Assembly (NCBI GenBank): GCA_963691815.1
Contig: OY829648.1
Span: 31,564,383-31,628,382 of the forward strand
Source of the DNA: Echiichthys vipera
Lineage: Eukaryota > Chordata > Actinopteri > Perciformes > Trachinidae
Direction: 5' to 3'
DNA length: 64,000 bases
Shown: positions 32,901 through 45,489 of the stretch, in pieces
Layout: each line of letters starts with the position of its first letter
Position numbering within the stretch: position 1 is the first letter of the stretch
The notes under the pieces: generated by a model
What the model was told of the DNA's origin: nothing
Seen by the model: the letters and a program-made list of their open reading frames with translations, nothing else
Database searches by the model: none
Made by a program: the position numbers and the translations under genes

Positions 32901-33440
32901 TTGAAATCTGATCAAAAAAGATCAATAGTAAGTATTGTCATATTGAATTATTATTGTCGTATTTAAGGTGTTTTGACTGATTGGCTCTGGCACCATCCGA
33001 ACCCATTTGTACCCTTAGAGTGTAATTCCGGTGTAAAAACATCCCAGGGTCTTTTTTGGCAAATTTGGTCATAAAATAAGCCATCAAGACAATTTCTTTC
33101 GCGTATGAACAATAAAATGGACGCTGGACGTGGCTAACACTGATTAGCTCGGGGCAATAAAACGTCTTTTTTAACCACTAATACTGTTCAAAATAACCGC
33201 AAACTTCTGCGGTAGCATGAGAAGAGTCCTTACACAGAAAACAAAGCACCAATGGGCTCCTTCCTTTGGGATTTACTTTGGTAATCCACTTGAATGGACT
33301 TTACTATGAGAGGAGCTGGTACAGGGGCCAGTAGGTAAGTCTTTAAAACACTCTTTTAATAAACTCTGGGTTCACTAACTACGTTGTTGGTGCTTTGTTT
33401 TATGTGTAGGGACTCTTCTCATGCTACTGCAGAGGTGCAG
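32899..33440 (+). repeat. Direct repeat X, second copy, leading into foldback copy D
   Basis: 32899-33206 repeats X. From 33010 on it is the foldback element: left arm, core (GGAGCTGGTACAGGGGCCAG) and the start of the right arm to CTCATGCTACTGCAGAGG, after which the right arm stops. It is therefore a copy with its right end deleted. Confidence 0.8.
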
Positions 33441-34424
33441 AGGTATAATTGTTGTTTTGAAACAAATCTCTGAATTTACTTTACCCGGACTTATAGTATA
33501 GTAGTTAGATAGAAAACAGTGAGAAAGGTAAGCAACTGCAAGCATCCTGATAAAAATGGCAGCCTTAAATCACCTTTATGAGGCCAGACAGACAATATGG
33601 AGCATTTAAGACTTTATAACAGGCATTTCCTCACTTTAAATGATGGTTTCATCTGGGGGCAGCGGAAAGCTGATCATAAAGTTAGCACCAGTCAAAGACA
33701 GAGAGAATACATTATGCTTTAAGTCTAACATTAACTTGTTCTCTTTCCCTTGATGGAGAAGCGGAGGGCTGGCTGGAATGGTAATGATGCGGAGGTGCCG
33801 GTCCACTATACCCGAGGAGCCATTGATCACTGATAAAAAAAAGAAACACACCAGGGTGTTCCATGATGCTCATATTTCATCACGTACAATGAAATGGAAA
33901 AGCCATTTACACTTATCACCTTGATAGCCATGTCCGCATTATCTCTTGCCCTCCTATTTTTCCCCCTCTCACCACCCAACTTATAATAATTACATTTCAT
34001 TTTAATACTGTAAGTCTTAAATCATAATAAATCAAGCTGTGATGACACGCAGAGAGGATTCTGCTCAGACAGTGAGTGAATTACCCAACCGCTGTTGCAG
34101 ACTTCATCATCTCATTTGAACTCTCAGAGGCATTTTTGGACCAAACAGTTAGGGGGACTCACTGAGAGGAACTGCACACTGGGGAGCTCCCCCGAGAACT
34201 ACATACCTTAAGGGCTTTTTTTCTGTTTGCATCCACACCGGCAATAGGATAGCCATAGCCTTGTGTACCAGTTTCCCTTCTCCTCTTGTTTATAAAACAA
34301 TTGTAGTGTTTAGCAGCTGTAGCTGTAGTATGCAATAAATATGTATGGAAAAAATGAACTTGCTGGTGTTTTTGTGTGCTTGCATCTGCGTCACTTAACT
34401 TAAAAAGACCTATAGCCATGTAAA
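33441..34424. other. Unassigned sequence
   Basis: The minus-strand frame at 33636-33851 (VINGSSGIVDRHLRIITIPA and onward) has a good acceptor-like TTTTTTTATCAG in front, but I find no matching donor, no family and no neighbour exon. Left unassigned. Confidence 0.35.
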
Positions 34425-34427
34425 ATC

Positions 34428-34938
34428 ATAATTAAAGGTTGAATATGGAGAATGAGCAGAACTCCGACACATAGTGTCTCAAGATCATAGTCGCAATAAC
34501 TACGCAAGATTTGTTGCAGAGTGTGTCAGTGATCAGCCTGCTACCTGTCAGTGATGAATCAGGGGGGAACCACTCATTAGGACTAATCAATGAATTTATA
34601 ACAGTATTTAACGTTAGCCAGTCTTTGGCTGAAGTCTTTCTTTGAGTGCTGTGGAATCCATTAGCTAGCTCTCAACTCAACATGATTCTTGTTTCTGTAG
34701 CAACAACAGACAACCCTGGCAACCAGCAACGCCCAACGCTATTGGCTGCTACAATGGAAACAGAACTGACAGAAAGTCATTGTTAAACCTGTCAAAAATG
34801 TTTTAAATATTAATTCAGACTAAATATATGTTTTTATGGAAAAGCAATACTTTGTTCTGTACCCCTCAAAACACCCTGTGGGTGTATTTTTTTTTTTAAA
34901 TATAGCTTTTAATAAATATTCTACATATTCATATTTTT
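34428..34938. repeat. 0.5-kb MITE, copy 1
   Basis: From TTAAAGGTTGAATATGGAGA to TATTCTACATATTCA. It matches 40891-41412 over its whole length. The two ends are inverted: TTGAATATGGAGAAT against TGAATATGTAGAATA read from the right. It contains the CCAATAGCG text and no open frame. A non-autonomous DNA transposon is likely. Confidence 0.7.
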
Positions 34939-35722
34939 GGATTACTAACAATCATAATTCTAGTTGAAGTCTCGTTTGGCACACTCAAAGGACAATTTCT
35001 CTATCACTGTACATACACTAATATGAGTTATGTTGCTGAGTTGTGCACAATAATAATTCATAATTCATAAAATCACAAAACTATTTCAGTGCACAAATTC
35101 CTACAAGCACAATCAGAGCAAAAATGTTTAGAAATACTAAAAAGGCAAATAGCAAAATTAGACAGAGACAATGTTTTTTTCTCTCTTCAGCAACCTTATT
35201 TTGCTAATAACTGAATCATTTTTATCTGGTTGGCTCACTTGGTTTATGTAGAGTGTATGTGGTTTTGTGGAACCTTCCTTTTTCAAAATGATGTAAAACA
35301 TTCTTTAAGAATTGTGTCTTTATTTCAAATTAAACCCCTGTGTGTTTCAAATCTCAGTCTTGCATGCATTTAAGTTTGAAATAATGGACTATGTTTAATA
35401 TAGAAAAAACAGGGTGACAAAATGCATATTGTAAATTATCACAATTAATCAATATGTACATTACAATGGCAGATTGTACAATATACAGCCTTGATACATT
35501 CTATAATATGGTTGAATGACAAAATTACAGCAGAACACAGTGCAATAGAAATATGTCTTTACAAAGATACAATATTTTTTATTTAGCATAGCATCAACAA
35601 AATGTACAGCTTGTTCCAGAGGAGTGTCTTTTGTTACAATCAGACTAATATGAATGGATATGACTTTCAATAGAGTTCTGCCTTCTGTTACAGATAACAG
35701 TAACCCAGTTAGTGTCAAAATA
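34939..35722. other. Unassigned AT-rich sequence
   Basis: Nothing recognised between the MITE and the ATCC array. Confidence 0.4.
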
Positions 35723-36530
35723 TCGATCTATCTATCCAACCATCCATCTATTCATTCAGTCATCTATCTTTGCACCAATCTATCACTGCATCATCCATCC
35801 ATCCATCCATCTATGGATAATTCATCCATCCATCCATCACCTGTCCATATGTGGAAATTCACCCATCCATCCACATACCTATTAATATATGGTCAATCCA
35901 TCTATGGATAATTCATCCATCCATGCATCAATCCATCCATCCATCCATGCATCAATCCGTCCATCCATCTATGGATAATTCATCCATCCATGCATCAATC
36001 CATCCATCCATCCATGCATCAATCCGTCCATCCATCTATGGATAATTCATCCATCCATGCATCAATCCATCCATCCATCCATGCATCAATCCATCCATCC
36101 ATCTATGGATAATAGATCCATCCATCCATCCATCCATGTATGGATAATTCATCAATCCATCCATCCATCCGTCTATCTATGAATAATTAATCCATCCATC
36201 CATTCATCCATCCATCTATGGATAATTCATCAATCCATCCATCCATGGATAATTCATCCATCCATTCATGGATAATTCATCCATCCATCCATCCATCCAT
36301 CCATGGATAATTCATGCATCCATCCATCCATCAACCCATCCATCCATCCATCTATGGATAATTCATCCATCCATCCATCTATATGCCTTTTCATAAATGT
36401 CCATCCATCCATCATCCATTCATCCATTTACCTATCCATCTGTGGAAACTCACCCATCCATCCACATACCTACATATTTATCTATTGCCATCCACTCATC
36501 CATCCATCTATGCATCATCCATTAATTGCT
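35723..36530. repeat. ATCC tetranucleotide array with 67-bp higher-order unit
   Basis: About 800 bp of (ATCC) with ATGGATAATTC spacers. The text TCTATGGATAATTCATCC recurs at 35901, 35968, 36035 and, as a variant, 36102, exactly 67 bp apart. Outside this part the spacers are irregular. Open frames here (S-I-H-P repeats) are compositional. Confidence 0.9.
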
Positions 36531-39500
36531 TATCAAAGTTGGGGTGCTTAAGCTCTGACTTGACTGATCACAGTTACTCCTGTAGTGTTCTCACATGGTA
36601 ACTAAGTAACATGTATTCAGTCATCAGATAAATATTTAACCTTTTTTTGAAATCCTTCTGGTTTCTTCATTCCATTAATAATAAGTTACAAAGTAAATAT
36701 AAATCAGCCTTCCTGTGACGTGGCATTTATCCATCTATCTGTGAATACAGTGGTGCTGTTTTTGCTTTCTCAGTGAATAGTCCATAGAATCCAGTCCGTC
36801 AGTAGAAATGCAATACAATGCCAAACAGCTCCTGAGGGAGAATGATGTACAGCAATACAGCATCATAACAGAAACTAATCTTTACTCCCCAAAATATAAA
36901 ATATTAGACTAACACTGATGTTTATTCACATTTACCAAAATGTCCTCCTGGCCGTCTCAATAAATGAACCTTCAGTGCAGTGCTATTGTACTCTCTGGAA
37001 AGGTGAAACCTACTGTATATAGATGTGAGCAAACAGCCAAGGTGCTGCTTGCTAAATAGCTTTTCCCTGAAAATCACTTGCAGCAAATAGCCAGTTCCCT
37101 GACATTACTTTGCTGCTTTTCAGCCTACCTGACTTACGGAAGCATAGCTCACAAACAAATGCTTATATCTCAGTAACAAAAACAGCTGAGGAAGAGCTTT
37201 CCACATGGACTTCAAAAGACTCATGAATCTGATAACACTGTTGCAGGGCTGAGCTATTGCTTGGATTCAGCAAAACATCCCATGCTCAGATCCTTCAAGG
37301 AATTTCTAAAAGATTAGAATACAATCAGTCTGGTCTCTGATCAGTTGTGTCTGGACACTGCCATCAATTGAAATAAGCGTACAATTGTAGTCTATACGGT
37401 ATTAAGCGGTAAGCTAACATCCTTGCCAACTCAGGTCTAGGTTTCTGATTGCTTGGATAGCATCTTATCTGAGGTATTGTACATGAAGTGTTTACATGCT
37501 CACAAATCAGAAACACAATGCTTGAATCTGTCCTGTCTATAGATAGCAGCTGGCATGCAGCGACTCAAAGTGGGAAATGAGCTCAAAAGGCTTGCTAGTA
37601 AAAATCCTATTATGTAGAGATGAGTCCAAGTAGCATATCATGTCACAGAGATAAATTTGTTTCCTGAAACCCGATTTACATCACCACCCCATTCATCTAA
37701 AGAAGAGATGCGCTGTAATGCTCAATTTCCATCAAAAGCCATTTGGCTTCTTCTGTCTGCTATTCACTGTGCATGTTTAATGAGTAAACATGTTAGGATT
37801 GATTTTTTTCTCAAATGCATTTTCTGCTGGGAAATAACTTAGAAACTGATAAAGGGATAAGATTTTCTCAATTGTTGCACCCCTGACTAAACCTTTTTTT
37901 TTTAAATGCAGCAATCAATACATTGAATATGAAAAAATGTGTAATTTGTAAGGGGTAGCTTGTTATTTTACTGTAAATCCAGAGTGTCTGTGTTTAGTTC
38001 CCATGTCTGTAATAACTGGAGTAGAGATAATATGTTGTGAACCTAGTTGAGCTAAACCAGAGAAATTTCCGTTAAAAAATAAAGCTGATGCTGTTTTGCC
38101 CTTTTTCTCTGTGAGGTTCGCTGGAAGTGATGTTCATCGATGTGGCACCAGTACCCGGTGTGTTTACTGTGCACTGAGCACTGCTCCGGACTCTGTTAGC
38201 CAGGCACTAAATGAGTCAAAGGTAATGCTTTACCCACACACTCTTCTCACAGCATAGGAAAGCACATTGTTTCCACAGGATGAGTGACATTGTTGAATTA
38301 AAGCATGGCTAACAAGCCAGTTAGTTTCACCGTGCTTTAAACCAGCACTGGTAACGGTGTGGTCTGATAAATAGCAAATTCAAAATGTCATCCTGTGTTA
38401 CTCTCATTCCATACATCAATGCTGATCAAAGATAGGTGATGGGTCCCCCTGTAATAGCGCTTACTGTCTATACAGTCATGTGTATTGCAACATATGCGTC
38501 TCCAGTCAGTAGGGGAATTTTACGATCACCCAACCCTACCACAAAGAACTGCCACTCAATTTTGCAGTTATGCTCAGCTCTATTTTTTATAGCCTCTTTT
38601 AGCTCATGTTTTGGTCTTACAACCTGCACTCACTCTTAGTGAGTTCCCAAACTTGTTTCTGGACCCAGCAGAAAGATGCTTTGAGGGCAAACAAGCTACC
38701 CCATACGCACAGAGACAGAACATAGACCCAGCTATGCTTCTCAACAAAATTTGGAGACCAAAAACTAGACGGAATGATTATATTTGACTTAAAATTGAGG
38801 ATTAAGCCGATCAGTTCAAACACTAAATGTTAACCTCTCCAGGCAGGATCCCCTGGTGTTGTCTGAGTGTTTGTTGGTCCCCAGCATTAGAGGATCTCTC
38901 AACAGTTATAAAAACATTTTCTGTACAAAACGAAATATTTTTTCTGTAAAACACCTGTGGGGAGATGATTCAAGTTATTTCCAGATAAATGAAATCATAT
39001 GTAAAATAAGTATGTTTCAATAATGACTGGGTTATGAATTCAAATAGGAAAGGGAGGTATCTCTCAACCTCTTGGAGCAATTTAAACAGATCATTTGCAA
39101 GTCTACAGGGTGTGAGAACGGGCCTGTTCAGATAATACAGTATATCTGATGTAATGTCATGATAATATGAGAGAACTCTATTAGGGCGAAGAAAGGCAAG
39201 TCAGACAACGTCTAGGTTCTTCTGAAGACTACAGCGACTGTAGAGTGTCTGTAGTTTGAACCTGAAAAGTTGAGAGGGCTGAAGCGGGCAGCAGAGGCAG
39301 AACCTGGTCTAAAAGAGTTTAACTTCAGCGCAGCGTAGCAGCAAAACAGGGCACCTTGCCAAGGCCTGCTCACAACCAGCACATGGAATTTGTCACTTTC
39401 CCTAAAGTTATCCAAGTCAGAAATGGGATTTGAGTTTTCAGGTATTCAGCCAAACCACTTGGAAATGGCATTTTCTACAGTACGCAATTCGAATTGATCC

Positions 39501-39848
39501 GATTTTTGAAGTTCAGTGTCTATATCCATGTGGTCTTCAGTTCTCCACAGCTGGTACTTCCTCGCATAAAAAGTCTTATATGGCTTTCCCACTGTGGTGT
39601 TTAGGCATTTTAAGGTTCCGGCTTTTTCCAGAGGCTTCTCTGAGAAGCTTCAATGTGACAGACAGGAAAAACTACAGTTGAAAAATATTAGCAGGCCATG
39701 TTTGTAGTCCAACATTAAGACCTACAAGTAGAAAACTAATAGTTGTTGATACTTAAAGTCGTTATGAAATTACAGTTGAAAAACCATGTTTTTGATCCAA
39801 CAAAAATGTTTGTAGTCCAGTGTAATGAACTACAATGATCGGCCATGT
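36531..39848. other. Unassigned sequence
   Basis: About 3.3 kb without a recognised repeat or exon. If the exon at 39849-39940 is real, part of this would be its 3' UTR, but I cannot place a polyadenylation site with confidence. Confidence 0.35.
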
Positions 39849-39940
39849 TTATCTGCTGTCCTGGGACACGTCTCCCCATGTACTGGCTTCATTTTCGTCC
39901 GAGTCAGAGAGAGCTGCTGTACACAGATCACTGAAGATAT
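39849..39940 (-). CDS. Candidate terminal exon (weak)
   Basis: A good acceptor (TTTTGTGTTTTTCCAG on the minus strand) leads into a short frame, IFSDLCTAALSDSDENEAST then WGDVSQDSR and a TAA. The acidic, Ser-rich end would suit the tail of the SH3 gene at 59-63 kb. However, a second frame is also open, no exon is found in between and no family match is known to me. Treat as a hypothesis. Confidence 0.25.
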
Positions 39941-40890
39941 CTGGAAAAACACAAAATAATCAAGTCAGATTCAACTTTAAATACAATCTGCCATCTATTT
40001 ATACAATTCAATATACCAAACAAGCAATGTGGGCACACTGTGGCATTCAAACACAGAGTTTAAGAAGGGGGTGCACAGCCAGGACTGCAGTGCCAGTAAA
40101 ACAAAACATACCAAACAATGCAGCTTTCATAAGAGTGTAAAACATGAGACATAATAGGGAGGCAATCAATATCTGCAAGCCAGAATTAAATGGAAGGTAG
40201 ACATGGGCAATAATTGCAGACAGGTGAAGAGGGCATTTGGTAGATGGGCTCCACTTCCACACAAAGGTACTGAAGATCAGCGGCTAGAGTAGGGAGTTTG
40301 AAAAACAAACCTCTCCAAAACAATAAGAAGAAAGAGAAAAGGAAGAGAAAAGAAACGCAAGTGAGGAGAAGGAAGGGATAGTTGTTTTGAAGAGGGGCGG
40401 ACAGAGCTCTGCAACAAAACAAGCAGGGCCAAGGCAAACACTTCAAGGAGCAGACATGAAAGGAAGGAGATTGTGGAGAGATGGATGAAAGAAAGATAAG
40501 TGACACTGAAATGGGGGAATAGAGAGTGAGAGAGAGTGGCTGTCCTGTAAGAAAAAGTATATTTTGTGGCACTAATACACGATCTGAGCACGATGAAGGT
40601 TCAGGGCCCCTAATTTTAGGACTGCTACATTTTTGGTGCATATCAAGCGTATCTCAAGGTGTTTTAGCTCACAAGCAGCTCCTAAATCTGTGAGAAGTTA
40701 GAAGTAGTCCATTGGACTCCTGAGTCACAGAGAGAAAATCACAAACAATCCTCAAATGTCTGCTGTCGGCAATCTGCCTCATAATGGTGTCCACATTTTA
40801 GAAAGCTGACCCTCATGATGCTGAGCTTTTAAAACGGTATCACTTCTTCTTTGTCTTCTGCAGTTTTCCTTCATTAATGTTCTTCCTTTT
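39941..40890. other. Unassigned sequence with GA-rich stretch
   Basis: 40315-40550 is purine-rich on the plus strand. The minus-strand frames of 151 and 104 codons there are compositional (S, F, L, P-rich). Confidence 0.4.
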
Positions 40891-41412
40891 ATTAAAGGTT
40901 GAATGTGGAGAATAAGCAGAACTCCACCATCTAGTGTCTCGAGATCGTAGTCACAACGACAAAAAATAATTCCAGCAGTCGGGTTGCCAGGTTTGTTGCA
41001 GAGTGTGTCAGGGATCAGCCTGCTCCATGTCAGTGATGAATCAAACAGGGGAACCACTCATTTGGAGTGATCAATTAATTTTACAACAGTATTTCACGTT
41101 AGCCAGTCTTCAGTTGAAGTCTTGCTTTGAGTGCTGTGGAATCCATTAGCTAGCTCTAAACTCAACATTATTCTTGTTTATGTAGCAACAACAGACACCC
41201 TGGCAACCAGCAACGCCCAACGCTATTGGCTGCTACAATGGAAACAGAACAGGACAGAAAGGCATTGTTAAACCTGTCAAAAATGTAAAATATATTATTT
41301 TTATGGAAAAGCAATACTTTATTCTGTACCGCTCAAAACGCCTCATGGGTGTATTATTATTATTTTTAAAATATAGCTTTTAATATAGATTCTACATATT
41401 CAAACTTTAATT
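40891..41412. repeat. 0.5-kb MITE, copy 2
   Basis: From TTAAAGGTTGAATGTGGAGA to TTCTACATATTCAAACTTTAA. The reverse complement of the right end, TTAAAGTTTGAATATGTAGA, matches the left end at 17 of 20 positions. Both ends begin with TTAA, which would fit a piggyBac-type TTAA target, though this is only a suggestion. Copy 1 is at 34428-34938. Confidence 0.7.
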
Positions 41413-42361
41413 AAATGCAGAATTACTTGGTTTGTGATGAACTGCTAGTTTTTTGACAACCAATATTTTTGAGCAATCTTATGCCACTGAGAAAATAAAT
41501 CTTGGCCTCAAAATATATATTTTTTTCCTACAACCACTCCCAGTGTCTATAATTTAGTATAGTATAGTGTATACAGTATACAGAGAGAGAAACTGAGAGG
41601 AGAGGAGAGTAGAGTGGGCTCAGACAGTGACATCATGCTCTGATTATTCAACACAACAAGCCAAAGCTCATCCGTCCCCATCCGCTCCATTTTTCCACCC
41701 AACCTGAACATTTCCAACAGCCCCTCCCTCTCCCAAAGCAGCGGCCCGCCCGAGCCCGCCCAGTCCCCCCAGTCCCAACTGCCATGTGAGAGAGCGAGCT
41801 GTGGATGAGGTTGGAATTAAGGAGCGGAAGGAGGAGTGTGTGGGTGGGTGATTGTGAAACAGCAAGGCTGCCAGTGGTTAGTCAGAAGTAGTAATGTTAC
41901 TTAATGAGTGACCTCCTTCAGATGCGGTTTGGAGTATACTGGACGGGACCAGCCCTGTCTCCTCTGTTAAGAGGCTCTTGACTAGCCTAGAACATGAGAC
42001 ACAATGCAGGGGAAGTTCTTCACTTCACAATTTTTTTATTTCATAGAGTTGCTATGTAACAGTAAGGTTTTTTTAGTTGTAACACAAAGAAATCTTATCA
42101 GAAGTCCTGAATAAAAAGTCAGAATGTACCACAACAGGCAGACAACATTTACACAGTGTAAGTCTTGATGTGACCGCTCACTCTCAGTCTTCCTCTATAA
42201 TCCCATTTGAATTTCACTCCTTATTATTGATAATATTCAAATCATATTGGGCGGCAGATATTGGCCTATCACAGATGTGTCGGTATCTATTGGTATCGGC
42301 GTATATGTTTTCAGATATGAGCTGATAGGAAAACCTATTTACAGAACAAGCAACTAATACT
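41413..42361. other. Unassigned sequence
   Basis: It includes a C-rich stretch (41690-41780) and a hAT-like scrap near 42245-42330 (GGCAGATATTGGCC, GTATTGGTATCGGC type text). No gene recognised. Confidence 0.4.
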
Positions 42362-42712
42362 ACTGGGGTCTCACAGCAAGAAGGTTCCTGGTTTGAATCC
42401 CGGCTGGGGCCCTTCTGTGTGGAGTTTGCATGTTCTCCCCGTGTCTGCGTGGGTTTTCTCCGGGTTCTCGAGCTTCCTCCCACAGTCCAAAGACATGCAG
42501 GTGTTAGGTTCATTGATGACTCTAAATTGCCCGTAGGTGTGAAAGTCAGTGTGAATGGTTGTCTGTCTCTGTTTGTCTCTATCTGCCCTGTGATAGACTG
42601 GTGTCCTGACCAGGGTGGACGCCTCAAGCCCGATGTCAGCTGGGATCAGCTCCAGCCCCCCAGCGACCATGATAGGGACAAGTGGTTGAAGATGTTTGGA
42701 TGGATGAATGTA
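42362..42712 (+). repeat. Teleost dispersed repeat (plus strand)
   Basis: It contains TTTGCATGTTCTCCCCGTGT, CTGCGTGGGTTTTCTCCGGG, CCTCCCACAGTCCAAAGACA, TGATGACTCTAAATTGCCCG and AGCTGGGATCAGCTCCAGCC, ending with GGATGGATGAATG. This is one of the commonest dispersed repeats in teleost genomes. A diverged minus-strand copy is at 29165-29345. The start shows a B-box-like GGTTTGAATCCC. Confidence 0.75.
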
Positions 42713-45489
42713 ACTAATACTGAACATGATGTCTGCTGTGACACATTTTCTCACCACACTTTCATAAATAGTTTCACTGTTTCACTCCCTCTCCCTTCCT
42801 GCTAGTACATCTCTGTGAAATAACCTTGACCCGCCTCCTTCTTTCCGTTGGTGCCCCAGTCTTATCCATCTATTCTCTCATCGTATGAATTACTTTGTAT
42901 ACACTCTTGTGTTTTTCATTAAACCTTCAGAACATCGTTGAACTTGGCTCCGTGTTCTTTTGTTCTAACTATAGCAACGATTCACAAGAATGATCAGAAA
43001 CGAGCCACAGAACAATTGTGATCAGATTCATTTTAAATTGATTTAGTCTTTATTTTCTCAGCGTTCATTTCTAAAATTGGTTGACAACGTAATGCATTTT
43101 ATGTATAAAGTATAATAATGGTTATTAGCTTTCTAGATATACAGAGCATAGTCATATCAGTGCAAAATTGGGGCACAATTCAGACATAAAAGTTCTATTT
43201 TCATTCCAGATCTATATTAGCTACATTGGTAATCTGTGAATTTTCCCCCTCTAACATTGGTATTGGTCTCAAAAACCCCATATCAGTTGGTCCTGTGCTT
43301 TGCCAAAGCCACTGTCAGCATGTGGTTTTATTACGTTCTGTCCACTAGAGGGCGTTTTAACATTTGATTACCAACAGGTGCTAGTTTTTTTGGTAAGTAA
43401 TTATTAACAGAATGAAAAGCATTAACTTGTACGCTTAACTGAACATTTTCAGTCTCAGCTGGTAAACTACGTGTTACGTGAACTAGCTAGGCTGTAGTGT
43501 TATCAGCTGTTCTCTTAAGTTGCTTGTTGTGGAGTGATATTTCATTCGGACCTTGAATAGTCTGTTGATTACAATATGTTTATCTGTATTTTCCTTTTGT
43601 TGACATATCCAAAAACTATCTATACATTGTTAACAGTCAGGAGTGGTTTTCTCCGTGGAAGAAAGGCCACACAGGACACTGGTTTTCACTTTCCGCCATT
43701 TTTTATAAATAATAATTCAAATGCTGTTGTTGAGGTATGAGGATGTGTTGCATTACCATTACCTATTGATTCAGCAGCTGTAAGAGTTAAAGTGATTAAA
43801 GTGATGCATGAAATATGAATGCAGTTTTTGATTTGCACATTGCAGAAGCCTATATAATAGGTAAACTGAGCCAGGATTTGAAATGTCCATGTCTTTTGGT
43901 GTGCATAGTATAATTCCAGCTTATAATCAGTTTGGCTTTCTGCCTCATGTGAGGATCTTTGGCAAAAATAATTAAATTTAAATGATCCTGTCCGGTTTAA
44001 TAAAATGGGGTACAAGTACATCATCATCAGTTTATCAGTGATAGATGCACTATCTCAACCCCTCTTCTTCTCCTTGCAATTCTCGCGCATTTGCTTCGTG
44101 CGGTTGACTGAGTAGCTGCTGTGGCTGCTTCAACATACTGGATGTTGGTGTAAGTTTGCAGTCTGTGTTCTAAACTGTGTGCAAAATGTTGTTAATGACT
44201 ATTAAATCTAAACGATCGTGGCCATTCAAATGAATGCAAAAACCATAAATATAGCACAGCGTTTAGTAGGACATCATTATATAGACTGTCTCTCAGCACC
44301 TCCAGCATCCCTATGTGAGTGAGACCTTTAAGCGGCAAAACCCCATAGATGATGACAACAGGACACATTTTAAAGGCTGAAATATGCATGAGCTGATGAG
44401 AAATGAGCATATTCAAAGCATGCCGAGCTTTTATCAAATAGCGTATTAATCACTTACAAATGCAGAGAGCTTACATTGGACCAAAACACTCTTTCAGATG
44501 TGGATTCCAGAGGCGATTTTTTCCTAAAGGCAGTAGCCTTTGTTTTTGGGTGAAAAGGATAGATGTTGGTAGAGTGGTGAATGAAGAAGAGATTTATTAT
44601 TCATCTCAAGCCATTGTGTTCTCAGCCACCTCTTTGATTCGGCAGTGGAATATTAGCCACACGTTTTGTTGTGTATCTCACACTGCTTCATCAGGCTAAT
44701 GTTATAGTGAATGAAATTTTAATTTCAAATGAGCCACACTGAGCCTTTAATCCTTGCAGATAGAGAACAGGGCACGGAGGAGCAGCTGTAGCACTCGTCT
44801 CATTTCCCTTCTATGGGCTGGTTGATTAATGTGGACCAATCTGAAGATAGACTTTTAACCAGGGAAGCCATGGTATGGGTAATGATTACAGATATCAGCG
44901 AAGGAAGTGAGAAAAAGTTTTCCTCATGCAAAACTACATAATATCATCAACACTGATGCAATCTCACATAATTCATCATAAAAGCTTTGCGTGGAATGCT
45001 GTTTTTCTGAAGGATAATGTTCGATTTTTCTTGATACTCTGCCAGAGAGGATGGATTCAGCTCAGTATCAGAAGGTGAAGTTTATGGCGTGTTGTAATAC
45101 ACTGCATTATATTGTATGGTTCATCCATCCATTTTCTATATCTGTTTATGCTCTCTATGGGTTACGGTTAGGTTCAGGGTTAGGGTCTCCATAAGCCTGT
45201 TGGCCGGGTAATTCAGCACTATTTGTGGAACAAAACAACAGGCCGGGGAACAACGGACCCTTTCTGTGAAAAGCGGGCAACATCGAACATTTTTCTCTTT
45301 AAAAAAAGGGTCTTATGTTCTCCAGTCACATACAAAGTGGGAACATAGGACCTGGGGAACATTGGTATGCTCCCAAACTAGTTAGTAAGCTAGCACACAC
45401 ATTTTAACAGGCATGGATAAAAGGTAGGATAATATTTCAAGAAAATAGCTAAAAGTAATGCACTGTAAGTATTTTGCTAAGAGCAGATT
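42713..45489. other. Unassigned sequence
   Basis: No exon or complete repeat recognised. A scrap at 45122-45190 (CATCCATCCATTTTCTATAT) resembles the end of the repeat at 42362-42712 in reverse. Confidence 0.35.

Noticed and set aside
33636..33851. Minus-strand frame behind a good acceptor-like site
   Set aside because: No donor, no known family and no neighbouring exon in phase; one acceptor-like site is not enough.
35654..36551. Open frames of Ser-Ile-His-Pro repeats
   Set aside because: Pure translation of the ATCC microsatellite.
40186..40641. 151-codon minus-strand open frame
   Set aside because: Same kind of purine-rich compositional frame, with no domain.
42419..42805. 128-codon frames on both strands
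   Set aside because: They lie in a dispersed teleost repeat and have no coding history.
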